The translations under genes and the position numbers were made by a program. DNA of 64,000 nucleotides from Planctomycetes bacterium B3_Pla (GTDB lineage Bacteria > Planctomycetota > Phycisphaerae > Sedimentisphaerales > Anaerobacaceae), in the NCBI GenBank assembly GCA_005223045.1, contig NJBM01000003.1, forward strand, positions 248,001 to 312,000, in the 5' to 3' direction. Shown one piece after another: positions 44,576-54,406 of this stretch. Below the pieces are notes generated by a model. That model was not told the origin of the DNA and did no database searches. It saw nothing but the letters and a program-made list of their open reading frames with translations. Each line of letters begins with the position of its first letter. The stretch's first letter is position 1.

Positions 44576-46570
44576 TCAGCCAACCACGAGCACTTTCATC
44601 TCGTGTTGCGCCAAGTGGAGCGCCGCCCCATTGTCAAACGCGTGCCGCTCTCCTGTCTGCACGTCGAGCAGAAACCAGCGACCTTCGACTAATAAGCTCA
44701 GGCGTACATCTATGGCTTTCTGCCCCTCATTAAAAAGGAGGTAGCAGTCGGCGCCATGCTTAACGACGTGGCGAACACGCAGATCAGGGACGCTCGGCGA
44801 AACCCGCACGTCAACCGGCACGAACCTGTCGATCCGCCGGATCAACTCCGAATCGCTCATTTCCTTTGTCCACCGGATGATCCGACCGGCGCCGTCCAGA
44901 ATATCCAACGCAGATTTGGCTTCTTCCGGCAGCTTATCTTCCACAATCAAGGCTCGGTAGTGCATATCAGCGATGCGGATGCCGTCCGACGTCACCTGCA
45001 CGTCTTCCCAAAGATGCCGTGCCTCGATGTAGTTAAAATCACGCTGGTTCTGGAAACATACTTTTGCCGCCCGCCAGGGAAGATAATCGTTACGGCCGAG
45101 AATCGCCAGCGAACAAACATGTTTGCTGTCGGTGTTCAGCCAGCAGAGCCGACGGCATGAATCGGCGTAAGGTTTGTATTGACTCCACCAGGAATTGTTG
45201 GGGCCAACGTCAGGCGGTCGTTCATCGATGCGAGGGCCTCGCACCGAGTAATAGAAGGCGTGTGGATATAGCATGTTGCAGCCGCGCACGATCAGCCAGC
45301 TTGTGAGCCACTTCATCTCCTCGAACGTGAAATTGTGCCCGAAAGCGCCGCAGTATTCGTTGGAATTACGGCGCCGACCGAGATGAATCATCGCCGAGGA
45401 AGCACACTTGGCTTGAGTTGACTGCGCCCCTTCCAGGGCGCTGGGCTTGCCCGGCTCGATGTATCTCCAGACGATATCCTGGCCGGGGACGTGAAAATGT
45501 CTCAAATGACCAATATCGTCCGGGGCCGCCGGGTGTCCTGTAAGAGCAATTCCGTGCGCATCACACCATTTCGAGATGGGACGGTAGAATGTCTCCTCCA
45601 GCCTCGCCTGGATGGCACGATGGTAGTCAAGCCGGTACCGCTCAGCGTCGGGTTCATCCTTGTACCAGAGAGCGGCCAGATGCGGCGTAAAATCGTACCC
45701 GAGTTTGGAATTAACGTGTTCGAGAATCCCGGTCGTTCCGGGGACCGCCCCGCGTTCGGCGCTTTTTGCGAGCATCGACGGCTCATCTGTGAAAATAGCC
45801 GGCACGGTCTTGCCGAAGTGCTCGCCAAACTCATCATAGAACCGCTGATATACGAGTCGAATAAAACATTCCACTGCTTCCGGATTCAGAATATCCGCTG
45901 CCGGAGGCATGTTTTCACGAACTTCCTTATGGTCGTCTCGACGCGGCGGATCATCCTCGACAAAGTGCAGTCCGCGAATGACGGACCTGCCCGGCCGCAT
46001 CGCCCTATCTATCACAGCAATCCGACGGCCGTTCGTCCTGCGTTTGACAATCGCCACCAAATGCTGGCCTTTCGCCAGTTCCGGTTCATCTGCGCCATCG
46101 AGGTCGATTGCAAACAATCCACGGGTTCTAAAAGCCGGATTCTCAGCTACCACCTGGCCGCTCGACGATCCACTTGGGTACATGCCCTCATCGTAAAGCA
46201 CCACCCACATGTCCCGCTTCGCCGCCTGCTCGATGGCGATGCGCATAAAACGAATCATGCTGTCGCTCATCCACTCAATGCTTCGCGGCAGTCCCGCTCG
46301 CGGATGGATTACGAACCCATATACTCCATGAGCCCGAAAGTCATCAAGCTGCCGGATGATTTCCTCTTCCGACAGCCTGTCATTCCAGAACCAAAACGGC
46401 GCCTGCGAAAATTCAAGCGGAGGATTGGACCATCCGTCGGCAAATCGTGCACGACTCTTGCCGTCTGTCACCGACGCCTTCGAATCGCCGATAGCGCCGG
46501 GCAACAATACCGCCGGCACGCCTGCACCGAACAAGCCAAGAAAGCTTCGTCTGTTTATCTCGCGAGCCAG
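44576..46570 (-). CDS. Tat-exported GH106-like (alpha-L-rhamnosidase-type) enzyme with non-ATG start
   Basis: The ATG/GTG-type frame begins at 46534 (TTG), but the Tat leader (INRRSFLGLFGAG) lies upstream. The best-placed start is CTG at 46570, 8 bases from AAGGAG (46579-46584). About 664 residues. The sequence resembles GH106/rhamnosidase-like enzymes: SQAPFWFWNDRLSEEEI, WMSDSM, VVLYDEGMYPSGSSSG, PAIFTDEPSM and GHNFTFEEMKWLTSW. It is shorter than many rhamnosidases and lacks a clear C-terminal beta-sandwich. It probably removes a terminal sugar from a plant or algal glycan in the periplasm. It directly follows the HzsA-related gene. Confidence 0.7.
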   Translation of the reverse strand: MAREINRRSFLGLFGAGVPAVLLPGAIGDSKASVTDGKSRARFADGWSNPPLEFSQAPFWFWNDRLSEEEIIRQLDDFRAHGVYGFVIHPRAGLPRSIEWMSDSMIRFMRIAIEQAAKRDMWVVLYDEGMYPSGSSSGQVVAENPAFRTRGLFAIDLDGADEPELAKGQHLVAIVKRRTNGRRIAVIDRAMRPGRSVIRGLHFVEDDPPRRDDHKEVRENMPPAADILNPEAVECFIRLVYQRFYDEFGEHFGKTVPAIFTDEPSMLAKSAERGAVPGTTGILEHVNSKLGYDFTPHLAALWYKDEPDAERYRLDYHRAIQARLEETFYRPISKWCDAHGIALTGHPAAPDDIGHLRHFHVPGQDIVWRYIEPGKPSALEGAQSTQAKCASSAMIHLGRRRNSNEYCGAFGHNFTFEEMKWLTSWLIVRGCNMLYPHAFYYSVRGPRIDERPPDVGPNNSWWSQYKPYADSCRRLCWLNTDSKHVCSLAILGRNDYLPWRAAKVCFQNQRDFNYIEARHLWEDVQVTSDGIRIADMHYRALIVEDKLPEEAKSALDILDGAGRIIRWTKEMSDSELIRRIDRFVPVDVRVSPSVPDLRVRHVVKHGADCYLLFNEGQKAIDVRLSLLVEGRWFLLDVQTGERHAFDNGAALHLAQHEMKVLVVG

Positions 46571-46586
46571 GATTTTCTCTCCTTGT

Positions 46587-49445
46587 TTACTCGGCCAACA
46601 TTGGCGACAGTTTCAGGCGGAGTGCGTAAAGCTGCCGCTCCTGATCCGGACTGAAGGACCCCAGCTTTTGGGCGTAAACATCCATCCACGTAATCAGGCG
46701 ATTGAGACTATCCGCATCAAGATGCACGCCCTCATGTCCTCCCCGCTCGGTGAGAAGAGCAAACAGCTTGCTGTCGCCGGCGACACAATCACCCACGACA
46801 GATACGTCTCGCTCAAAGGCCAGTTTCTCCAGATCCTTGTCTGCAAATTCAAGCAGGTTTTTGTATGAGTGCTCGTTTGTGAGCGCAAAACTGGCGGCTT
46901 TCTGATTCTCACTGCCCGGCCTGTGACACGAAACGCACAACTCATCCAAAACAGGTTGCACCAGGCGGTCGAAGCGAAGCGGCCAGGAGCCTTCGGGTCC
47001 GGGCGTGATCTTGGAAGGCTCTCGCCGAACTGCCAGAGGTCGGCCGCCCGCGACCGGTGCCAGTTCGCGGGACTCATGGCAGCCCACGCAGGAAAGCGTT
47101 TGGCCGGGCTGGACATAAGTGAGGCTGCGCATTGTCTGAACAGCCAGCCCGCTTTCGTCAAGGGCCTGCAAGAAAACAGGAATTCCCGACGGAACACGAA
47201 AATGGGCCGAGCCGTCTTCTTCGACGGGGACGGTTCCCAGGACGAACTTTCCGGGGTCCTCCTTTGAGATGCCTAAGCTGGGAGAATTCATGTGGGGCTG
47301 TGTTTTCGGCGGCACGCCTATTATCCGCAGGCGTTTCACTGAACCTCGCTTGATACCATCCAATCCCTGGTAAACGTCCTGCACCAAAAAACGCCCCTCC
47401 TGCGAGCCGTTCCAATCGACTGTCCTTGGATGAGCCGGAGGCTTTCTGCGCTGCCGGACTGGAATCGGATACATGCTTGCGATGTTCGGATCACGGTGCA
47501 GCAGTTCGAGATTGCCGAATGCGTCATATAGGTATATACCAAGCGGGCCGACAGGGTTGCGCTCGTCGGTGGTCACGAAACTGTGGGGCGGCAGCGGTTT
47601 ATCGCTCCAGGCAACGAGAAAATACTCCTCGCTGAGCGGATAAGGATTGGCGTAGTAGTGTCTCGGCCAGCCTTCCGTTTCGGGGAAACATACATCAGGG
47701 GTTAACCTCGTTAGCGGCCGTTCGTATTCTGTCCCTCGCGTGCGGTCCAACAGCACCAGCGAACCGCCCATATTCGAATGGTGGGCCGCGGCGGTAAATA
47801 CGAGTTTCTGTGAATTGGGGACCGCCCGCGCCTCGAATACGCACTGCGGTCGTTCGGTGAAGTTGCCGTAAACTAACTGAGGATTCGTACCAATTGCGTT
47901 TGTTGACCAGAGACTCATAAAGGGACCGTTAAACCGGTCGATGTAATCCCACCTGGCATAAAGAATTCTTCCGTCGGCAGCCACCGAGGGCGTCCATTCG
48001 AAGTTCTCAAAGGCCGAAATCGGGCGGATATTGCTCCCGTCGCCGCCGATTCGGTGCAGCGTGAATACCGGCACCGGGCGCCAGTTGTCGCCGCCGCAGC
48101 GAACGTAGCTGTCGGGCAAATCAGAGTTCATCGTTGCCGCGGTATTGGCCTGGCTGCACTGAATCGATTGGCCCTTGCGTGTAGAAAGAAACACGATATC
48201 GCCGTCAGGCAGATACCTGCTGTCGAAGTCGTCGTACTTGCCGCGAGTCAACCGCCGGCAGCCGCTGCCGTCAATATTCATCTCGTAGATTTTATAGAAA
48301 ACATCCTCGGGGAGTTTGTCTTTGTCGGCCTTCTGCATTTTGTGGGTTTCGGGATAGAACTTACAGTACGCAAACAGGATCTTTTTCCCGTCGTAAGAAA
48401 GGTCGGGGCGCAGGAAGCTACCTGCCGGAAAGTCTTCGGTCAGGCATCGCAGTCGTGGGGAGTCTCCTTTGAATCCTTCGAGAACGTAGATGCCTCCACC
48501 GGGCCTCGACCACCAGCCGTAATATTGATCGGACATGTGAGGGAAGGCCGGTGGGACCCGTTTGACAAATACGATGCGGTCGAAATCCAGCAGCGGATTG
48601 GCCAGTGCCATCTCCCGCACTGCCCGTCGAGCCTGCAAATAGAGCCTCCGATTAATCTCGCCGGGCGCATCTGCGCCAGGCTGTTTCAATCGTTCGGCGA
48701 GGCTGCCCAGTGTTTTCTCCTGCGTATCGATTCTGGCGCCTGCCCGCCGCAGGTTCTCCGCCAGCAACAATCCCCGCTCGACGACCTTAGCTATCGGATA
48801 TGGCTTCGGCGGCGCTGCAATCGTGTGCGCGACCGACCATTTACTGACGCTGCTTTGGGTGGCCGGCTTGCCCGGGGCTATGTTGCGGTCGGCGGCGGCA
48901 TAGATCTCGACCTCATCAAGATGGAAGTAGCTCTTGCCCGGCAGTTGAAGACGAACGTAACGGCCCTTCACACCGTCGAGCTTCACGATCAGCGGTTTCT
49001 TGTCCGTATGGCCGAAGAATTCTGTACCGTCATGTTGGTAAACTTCTCTGAAGCCCTTTGCATCGTCCGAGAGTAAAATCATAAGCCTCGAAGCACGTTC
49101 GGCTATGTCGCAACGGTTGTAGATAGTTAGTCGATCCAACCGGACAGCTTGCCCCAGGTCAATCTGCCACCAGGGATTAAGTTCATTTTCGGTATGAAAT
49201 CCCCACTTACCGTCCGTTACGCCGTCGCAGGCTCCGATGGCATCCTGCTCGGGCCTGACTTTTCCATCCCTGGAAATAGGCGGCGCTGCCTTAACCTGCT
49301 CTTGACGGAGCCAATCCGCCTCGATCTGGCCGCGACTTAGCGCAGGTGAGACGGTCGCAGCCCCTGATGCCTCAAGCGGCGCAATTGCAGTCAGAACGGC
49401 TAATACCAAGACTCCCAAAGCTAAGTTGCTCGAAAACTTGCTCAT
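46587..49445 (-). CDS. HzsA-related secreted dihaem protein with F5/8 type C domain
   Basis: 952 residues with a signal peptide (LGVLVLAVLTAIAPLEASGA). Residues ~45-185 are an F5/8 type C-like domain (PWWQIDLGQAVRLDRLTIYN, YVRLQLPGKSYFHLDEVEIY). A propeller-like region follows (about 280-690) with segments such as RLTRGKYDDFDSRYLPDGDI. Near the C-terminus lies a HzsA-like module with CVGCH (786-790) and CVSCH (837-841), both CXXCH haem sites. The motifs GVPPKTQPHMNSP and SGIPVFLQALDE are typical of HzsA-related proteins in planctomycetes. True hydrazine synthase activity is not implied. It may be an outer-membrane or periplasmic redox/sugar protein. Confidence 0.75.
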   Translation of the reverse strand: MSKFSSNLALGVLVLAVLTAIAPLEASGAATVSPALSRGQIEADWLRQEQVKAAPPISRDGKVRPEQDAIGACDGVTDGKWGFHTENELNPWWQIDLGQAVRLDRLTIYNRCDIAERASRLMILLSDDAKGFREVYQHDGTEFFGHTDKKPLIVKLDGVKGRYVRLQLPGKSYFHLDEVEIYAAADRNIAPGKPATQSSVSKWSVAHTIAAPPKPYPIAKVVERGLLLAENLRRAGARIDTQEKTLGSLAERLKQPGADAPGEINRRLYLQARRAVREMALANPLLDFDRIVFVKRVPPAFPHMSDQYYGWWSRPGGGIYVLEGFKGDSPRLRCLTEDFPAGSFLRPDLSYDGKKILFAYCKFYPETHKMQKADKDKLPEDVFYKIYEMNIDGSGCRRLTRGKYDDFDSRYLPDGDIVFLSTRKGQSIQCSQANTAATMNSDLPDSYVRCGGDNWRPVPVFTLHRIGGDGSNIRPISAFENFEWTPSVAADGRILYARWDYIDRFNGPFMSLWSTNAIGTNPQLVYGNFTERPQCVFEARAVPNSQKLVFTAAAHHSNMGGSLVLLDRTRGTEYERPLTRLTPDVCFPETEGWPRHYYANPYPLSEEYFLVAWSDKPLPPHSFVTTDERNPVGPLGIYLYDAFGNLELLHRDPNIASMYPIPVRQRRKPPAHPRTVDWNGSQEGRFLVQDVYQGLDGIKRGSVKRLRIIGVPPKTQPHMNSPSLGISKEDPGKFVLGTVPVEEDGSAHFRVPSGIPVFLQALDESGLAVQTMRSLTYVQPGQTLSCVGCHESRELAPVAGGRPLAVRREPSKITPGPEGSWPLRFDRLVQPVLDELCVSCHRPGSENQKAASFALTNEHSYKNLLEFADKDLEKLAFERDVSVVGDCVAGDSKLFALLTERGGHEGVHLDADSLNRLITWMDVYAQKLGSFSPDQERQLYALRLKLSPMLAE

Positions 49446-49514
49446 GATCCACTCCCACTCGACTTTTTCTTACTCTTGAGAGCCACTATCTACAAGCAGA
49501 GTACAAACGAAACA

Positions 49515-50921
49515 CTAATCGAGGACAATCTCGTCCTGATAAGCCGGAACAGCTACTTGCCAGCCCGTTTCCTGCCTGATGTAATCACCGAACTGCAGCG
49601 CGCTTTCGGACTCTCCGTGAACGACAAACACTTTTCTGGGCGGCCTCTTCACTCCCTTCAGCCAATCGAGAAGCTCTTCTTTGTCGGCGTGGGCCGAGAA
49701 ACCATTTATCCGCGCGACTCTTGCTTTGACCCTGTGCTTGCGGCCGAGTATTCTAACTTCCTTTTCGCCGTTAACGATTCGCCTGCCAAGCGTGCCGACC
49801 GCCTGATAGCCCACGAACATTATCGTGTTCCGAGGCTCGCCGATGTTGTTGACGAGGTGGTGCTTTACCCTGCCGCCCGTACACATCCCCGAGCCTGCTA
49901 TGACCATAATCGTCCCCTTCATGCGATTAATCGCTTTTGACTGCTCACTTGTCGCAACCATCTTCAAGTCGGGAAACTTGAACGGCGAGGCGTTCTGCTC
50001 GACAAAGTCGGTCATTTCCTCGTCAAACAGCTCTCGATGCTTCTGAAAGACCTTGGTGATGCGCGCAGCCATCGGGCTGTCCAAAAATACCTTCAAGCGA
50101 GGTATCGCATCGGTCAGCAGCAGCTCGTTCACGTAGTACAGAAGCTCCTGAGAACGTTCGAGAGCAAAGCTCGGGACGATAATGTTGCCGCCGCCTTGTT
50201 TTGTGGAGTTTATGACCTCGGCAATCATTTTCCTGGTGTCTTCCGGGCCCTGATGTACGCGATCACCGTAAGTGGACTCAACGAGAATGTAATCCGCCTC
50301 GGCAATCAAAGCGGGGTCGTGCACGATAGGCCGGTCCGGTCTGCCAATGTCACCTGAGAACAAAACGGTTTTCTGCTCTCCGTTTTCGGTGACCTTGACC
50401 CTGATAATCGAGGAGCCGAGAACGTGGCCTGCATCGTGGAAAGTTACTTCAACACCTGCGCCGATCTGGACAGGCTGTTTGTATCTGACCGGCGAGAACT
50501 GAGGAAAAGACGCCTCGGCGTCGGCCGTGGTGTAAAGTGGAACCACCGGAAAGCGCCCCTTTCGACGCTCTTTCTTGTGCCTCCTGGCCTTGAACCGGGC
50601 ATCCTCTTCCTGCAGGTGGGCCGAGTCCAACAGTATAATCCGGGCTATCTCGGCGGTGGCGGCAGTGCAGTATATTTTGCCTCTGAAACCTTCCTTGACC
50701 AGCTTCGGCAACAAACCACAATGGTCCAGATGTGCGTGAGTTAAAAGGACAGCATCGATGGTGCGTGGATCCACGGTGAACGGCTCCCAGTTCCTCTCCC
50801 GGAACTGCCGTTCCTGATAGAGTCCGCAATCGACGAGAAGCCTGGTGCCGTTAGCCTCAAGGAGATGGCGGGAACCGGTGACATTCTGAGCGGCGCCAAG
50901 AAACTGCAATTTCATCGGCAT
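49515..50921 (-). CDS. Metallo-beta-lactamase / beta-CASP ribonuclease-like protein
   Basis: The start at 50921 has a GAGG site and the N-terminus KLQFLGAAQNVTGSRHLLE usual for the family. About 468 residues. Metal site: HAHLDHCG, then FHDAGHVLGSS and LFSGDIGR. A beta-CASP domain follows with VPSFALERSQELLYYVNELL, MVIAGSGMCTGGRVKHHL and the final FSAHADKEELLDWL. It is probably a cytoplasmic RNA endo/exonuclease like CPSF-73/RNase J relatives. Single gene, no obvious partners. Confidence 0.9.
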   Translation of the reverse strand: MPMKLQFLGAAQNVTGSRHLLEANGTRLLVDCGLYQERQFRERNWEPFTVDPRTIDAVLLTHAHLDHCGLLPKLVKEGFRGKIYCTAATAEIARIILLDSAHLQEEDARFKARRHKKERRKGRFPVVPLYTTADAEASFPQFSPVRYKQPVQIGAGVEVTFHDAGHVLGSSIIRVKVTENGEQKTVLFSGDIGRPDRPIVHDPALIAEADYILVESTYGDRVHQGPEDTRKMIAEVINSTKQGGGNIIVPSFALERSQELLYYVNELLLTDAIPRLKVFLDSPMAARITKVFQKHRELFDEEMTDFVEQNASPFKFPDLKMVATSEQSKAINRMKGTIMVIAGSGMCTGGRVKHHLVNNIGEPRNTIMFVGYQAVGTLGRRIVNGEKEVRILGRKHRVKARVARINGFSAHADKEELLDWLKGVKRPPRKVFVVHGESESALQFGDYIRQETGWQVAVPAYQDEIVLD

Positions 50922-51033
50922 ATTGTACCTCACTACGACAAATGCGGGTTTTCGAGCGTACAAATTGTACTAAACAATCGTTGCTGCGTCAAGCAAAGAA
51001 CGCCGGACACTCGATGGAGACACCCCCGGAAGA

Positions 51034-52461
51034 TTAGAAATTCTTGAACGGCCTGCGATGCTCGGCTTCGGCCATAAGTTTCTTCCACGCCTGAAAACGG
51101 GACTTAACCTTGCTCAACATGTCAGGCTTCTCGTCCGACAGGTCGCGCTGTTCACCGATGTCCGCCGACAGGTCAAACAATCCTGAACCGCGGGACGATT
51201 CAACCCATTTGAAATTCCCGACGCGGGCGGCTTTGTCGCCGCGGCGCTGCCAGAACATCTCTTTGCGCAAAGATTCCTCTCTGCCGGCCAGCACGCCAGT
51301 CATGTCGAAGCCGTCCAGTATTACGCCGCGAGGCGGCCTGGTCCCGGCAGCTCTACAGAGCATCGGCAGTATATCCATTGAACTCAAGAATTCGTCACAA
51401 ACTGTTCCTGCCGGAACTGTGCCCGGCCAGCGCACGATGCAGGGCACGCGCAATCCACCCTCGAACATCCAGCCTTTGCCACCCTTCAATGGGCCGTTGT
51501 CGGCGGTACTTCCGCTGCCGCCGTTGTCGGAGAAAAAGATGACGATTGTGTTGTCCTCCAGACCATGCTCGGCCAGCAGTCCCATGACCTGCCCGATAGC
51601 CTCGTCCATATATGTTATTGCCGCCATATACCGCATGCGTCTGGCCCTGCGGGTGTCTTCCGGGTCATAATCTCCATAGTGCTTTCGAATGTAGCCGAGC
51701 GGCGCCTGTACACCGGGACGCGGACGGTCGAGATTGGAGGCCCCATGCGGAGCGTTGAACGGCACATAGCAGAAGAAAGGGCGATCTTTGTTTTTCTCAA
51801 TGAAACGCACCGCCTCGCGCCGGAACAGGTCAGTGGCATAGCTGCCCTTGTCTTCGGTGGTTTGCTTGTTGTTTCGGTACATCGACGGCACACCGTATCG
51901 CTCATGCGTCCAGTAATCGATGCCGGTGTTGGTGAATCCGTAGAACTCGTCAAAGCCCCGCTGGAGTGGAAGAAAACGATGCAATTGCCCGAGATCCCAT
52001 TTACCGAAGATTCCACTGACGTAGCCTGCCTTTTTCAGGATACGCGGTATCAGCACCTCGCGGGTGTCCATCCCGCCGATCATCTCCCACGATATGGCAT
52101 ATTCGTCTTTGCCGTAGAGGTAGTCGTGGTCAACCAAGTCATTGCGGAACATGTCATACGTGCCGTTGCGCTGAGGATAACGCCCTGTAAGCAGGCTGCC
52201 TCGCGACGGCGTACAAGCCGGCCAGGTAACATAGAAGCTCGTCAGCCGAACTCCGCCGGAAGCTAAGTGGTCGAGATTGGGTGCCTTGACTTCCGTGCCG
52301 CCAAAACAACCAAGGTCATTGTAACCCTGGTCATCGGATACGATCAAGACAATATTAGGCAGCCGTTTGCCCGCAGCTCGCTTCGGAAGGCCTGCACACC
52401 CCGGCATTGCCAGCGAGGCCAGTCCGAGGCCTGCCATTTTAAGATATTCACGTCGATTCAT
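51034..52461 (-). CDS. Tat-type arylsulfatase (third sulfatase)
   Basis: 475 residues; ribosome site AAGGAGG. The leader NRREYLKMAGLGLASLAMPGC has a twin arginine and a possible lipid-modified Cys. Metal-binding Asp in LIVSDDQGYNDLGCFGG, formylglycine motif CTPSR (Cys83), then GKWDLGQLHRFLPLQRGFDEFYG and WMFEGGLRVPCIVRWPG. Class as above: type I sulfatase that needs formylglycine formation. No hydrolase is next to it in the same direction. It has its own promoter. Confidence 0.9.
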   Translation of the reverse strand: MNRREYLKMAGLGLASLAMPGCAGLPKRAAGKRLPNIVLIVSDDQGYNDLGCFGGTEVKAPNLDHLASGGVRLTSFYVTWPACTPSRGSLLTGRYPQRNGTYDMFRNDLVDHDYLYGKDEYAISWEMIGGMDTREVLIPRILKKAGYVSGIFGKWDLGQLHRFLPLQRGFDEFYGFTNTGIDYWTHERYGVPSMYRNNKQTTEDKGSYATDLFRREAVRFIEKNKDRPFFCYVPFNAPHGASNLDRPRPGVQAPLGYIRKHYGDYDPEDTRRARRMRYMAAITYMDEAIGQVMGLLAEHGLEDNTIVIFFSDNGGSGSTADNGPLKGGKGWMFEGGLRVPCIVRWPGTVPAGTVCDEFLSSMDILPMLCRAAGTRPPRGVILDGFDMTGVLAGREESLRKEMFWQRRGDKAARVGNFKWVESSRGSGLFDLSADIGEQRDLSDEKPDMLSKVKSRFQAWKKLMAEAEHRRPFKNF

Positions 52462-52505
52462 ATCGGTCTTGCCTCCTTATCAACAATAGTAGTGGCTCCT
52501 CAAAA

Positions 52506-52534
52506 ATAGTATTCTTGCTCGATGAGAAGTTCAA
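52506..52534 (-). promoter_or_regulatory. Sigma-70-like promoter for the third sulfatase
   Basis: On the minus strand TTGAAC and TACTAT with a 17-base spacer, about 45 bases before the sulfatase start. Confidence 0.5.
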
Positions 52535-52595
52535 GCTCTTTTTGTGTAAGATGATGAGATTACGTGCCGCGTGCCGGCCCCTTTGCTTATTTCAA

Positions 52596-52625
52596 TTGAC
52601 TTACCCCCTATATTTTTGCTAAAAT
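52596..52625 (+). promoter_or_regulatory. Sigma-70-like promoter for the second beta-helix gene
   Basis: TTGACT and TAAAAT with an 18-base spacer, about 80 bases before the likely ATA start. Confidence 0.5.
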
Positions 52626-52708
52626 AGGAGTGTATCTGATATAGAATACTGGAAATGCACATAGTCAGTGTCATCTGCTCTTGATACCGGCTGAGATGGA
52701 GGTAGAAA

Positions 52709-54400
52709 ATATTCACGCCCGCAAAAATCTCATTTCTGTCACTCGCTTTGATCACAAGTATCGCCGCCACAAGCAGCCAGGTCGAGCAGGGGCGCATTGA
52801 CATCCGATACGACACCGGCTTGACCAACAATTATCCAGAGGACGGCAGTGGTGGGGACCGGGTTCCTCTGCAAACTGAGGGCACAACTCTAAATCTCATC
52901 GTTCGCAACAGTTATCTGCCCGGAATCCCGGTCCTGATACGTGTTGAGGTTCTAAACGATGACGGCAGTATAAATCGCAACCTGTGGGATGCGGTGGCAA
53001 CCCTTTCAGTCGCCGACAATCCCAACGTCAGCCTCTCCACTGACACCGTCGTAATGTATAACGGCCTCGGCAGCGCACTTGTCACCTTCACCGGCAGCGG
53101 CAGTTTCACCCTGACTGTGGATGTCAACGATCTTACAGCAAGTAAAGTCCTGGCCGATTGGAGCAATGCGTCGATTCGTACTACTTCCAGGCGTATCGCC
53201 AGATCCCAGACATGGAGCGGCATCCATCACATCACCGGCGGAGACTTTGCAATTCCGGCCGGAGTTGTGTTGACACTTGACCCCGGGACACTCGTATTGA
53301 TAGACGGCGTCTCTTCAGGCGCCAACGGAATAGACATCAACGTCGCCGGTTCGATCCAATCGCTCGGCACTGCTGACTCCCCCGTCACCATCACGGCATA
53401 TAGAGCCGGCGAGAATTGGGGTGAACTCCACCACGTCAACGCCGAACCCTCCACCTTTCTATATACAAATATTACACAGGCCGGACACTCACCAAAGGTA
53501 GGCCATTCGAATTCGGGACCCGCAATCCGTGCATTTGGTTCAGCTTTTTTCTTCGATCATTCCTCCCTGACCGACAACGCAGGCAAAATCATGCACGTTA
53601 CATCCGGCTCCGACCTGACGTTCTATAGCTGCCTCTTTGCACGCTCGGTCATGGGGCCGGAAATCTCCCAAACGGCGCTATTGTTCGAGAACAGTTGGAT
53701 AACCGACATGGACGCCGACGATGACGCCGACGGCATCTACATCCACGGACAGCAAGGCGGCCAGCTATGCACGCTGAGTCACTGCGTAGCGGCGAATATC
53801 GACGACGACGGCATCGACACCCTCGGATCGGAAGTCACCATATATGATTTCATCATCCGCGACTGCAATGACAAAGCCGTCAGCGTTTACGGCGGCGAGG
53901 TGAATATCGATTATTGCCTTATTGTCGAGAATAACAAGGCGCCGGAGGACCCGACCGTCGCTACGATTGCAACCAAAACAGTCAACGGCGCCACCGCCGT
54001 GGTCAACATCGACCACTCGACTATCGTTAGCTCGAAGACCCCGGGCGTCCTGGACGTCGGTATCCAATCACACAACAAGTACGGCGTTACAAGCGGCACG
54101 ATTATCTACAACGTCACCAATTCGATCATCGACGCCACCGATCCTATCGACGTTCAGGCTCCATACCTCGAATACGACATTTTCATCAACTACTCCGATG
54201 TCTTTGGCGAAACATGGCCCGGCGCGGGCAACATCAACGCCTATCCCATGTTTGTCGATGAGGCAAATCACAATTACCGGCTACAGGACAACTCGCCCTG
54301 TATTGACGCGGGCGATCCCGATGCTGATCCTGATCCGGATCTTACAATAACCGACCAGGGATACTCCTGGATCAGCCGGGGCGCCAACGAACTGCCTTAA
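52709..54400 (+). CDS. Secreted parallel beta-helix protein with likely ATA start
   Basis: An internal TTG (52748) opens the ORF, but a signal peptide (FTPAKISFLSLALITSIAAT) lies just upstream in frame. ATA 52709 is 6 bases after GGAGG and is the best-placed start; no ATG fits this frame. About 563 residues. An N-terminal beta-rich domain (LIVRNSYLPGIPVLIRVEV) is followed by beta-helix repeats with Asp/Asn turns (TFYSCLFARSVMGPEI, DADGIYIHGQQGGQ, CLIVENNKAPEDP). Many Asp-rich segments suggest calcium binding. No catalytic residues recognised. Confidence 0.6.
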   Translation: MFTPAKISFLSLALITSIAATSSQVEQGRIDIRYDTGLTNNYPEDGSGGDRVPLQTEGTTLNLIVRNSYLPGIPVLIRVEVLNDDGSINRNLWDAVATLSVADNPNVSLSTDTVVMYNGLGSALVTFTGSGSFTLTVDVNDLTASKVLADWSNASIRTTSRRIARSQTWSGIHHITGGDFAIPAGVVLTLDPGTLVLIDGVSSGANGIDINVAGSIQSLGTADSPVTITAYRAGENWGELHHVNAEPSTFLYTNITQAGHSPKVGHSNSGPAIRAFGSAFFFDHSSLTDNAGKIMHVTSGSDLTFYSCLFARSVMGPEISQTALLFENSWITDMDADDDADGIYIHGQQGGQLCTLSHCVAANIDDDGIDTLGSEVTIYDFIIRDCNDKAVSVYGGEVNIDYCLIVENNKAPEDPTVATIATKTVNGATAVVNIDHSTIVSSKTPGVLDVGIQSHNKYGVTSGTIIYNVTNSIIDATDPIDVQAPYLEYDIFINYSDVFGETWPGAGNINAYPMFVDEANHNYRLQDNSPCIDAGDPDADPDPDLTITDQGYSWISRGANELP

Positions 54401-54406
54401 GAGTCT

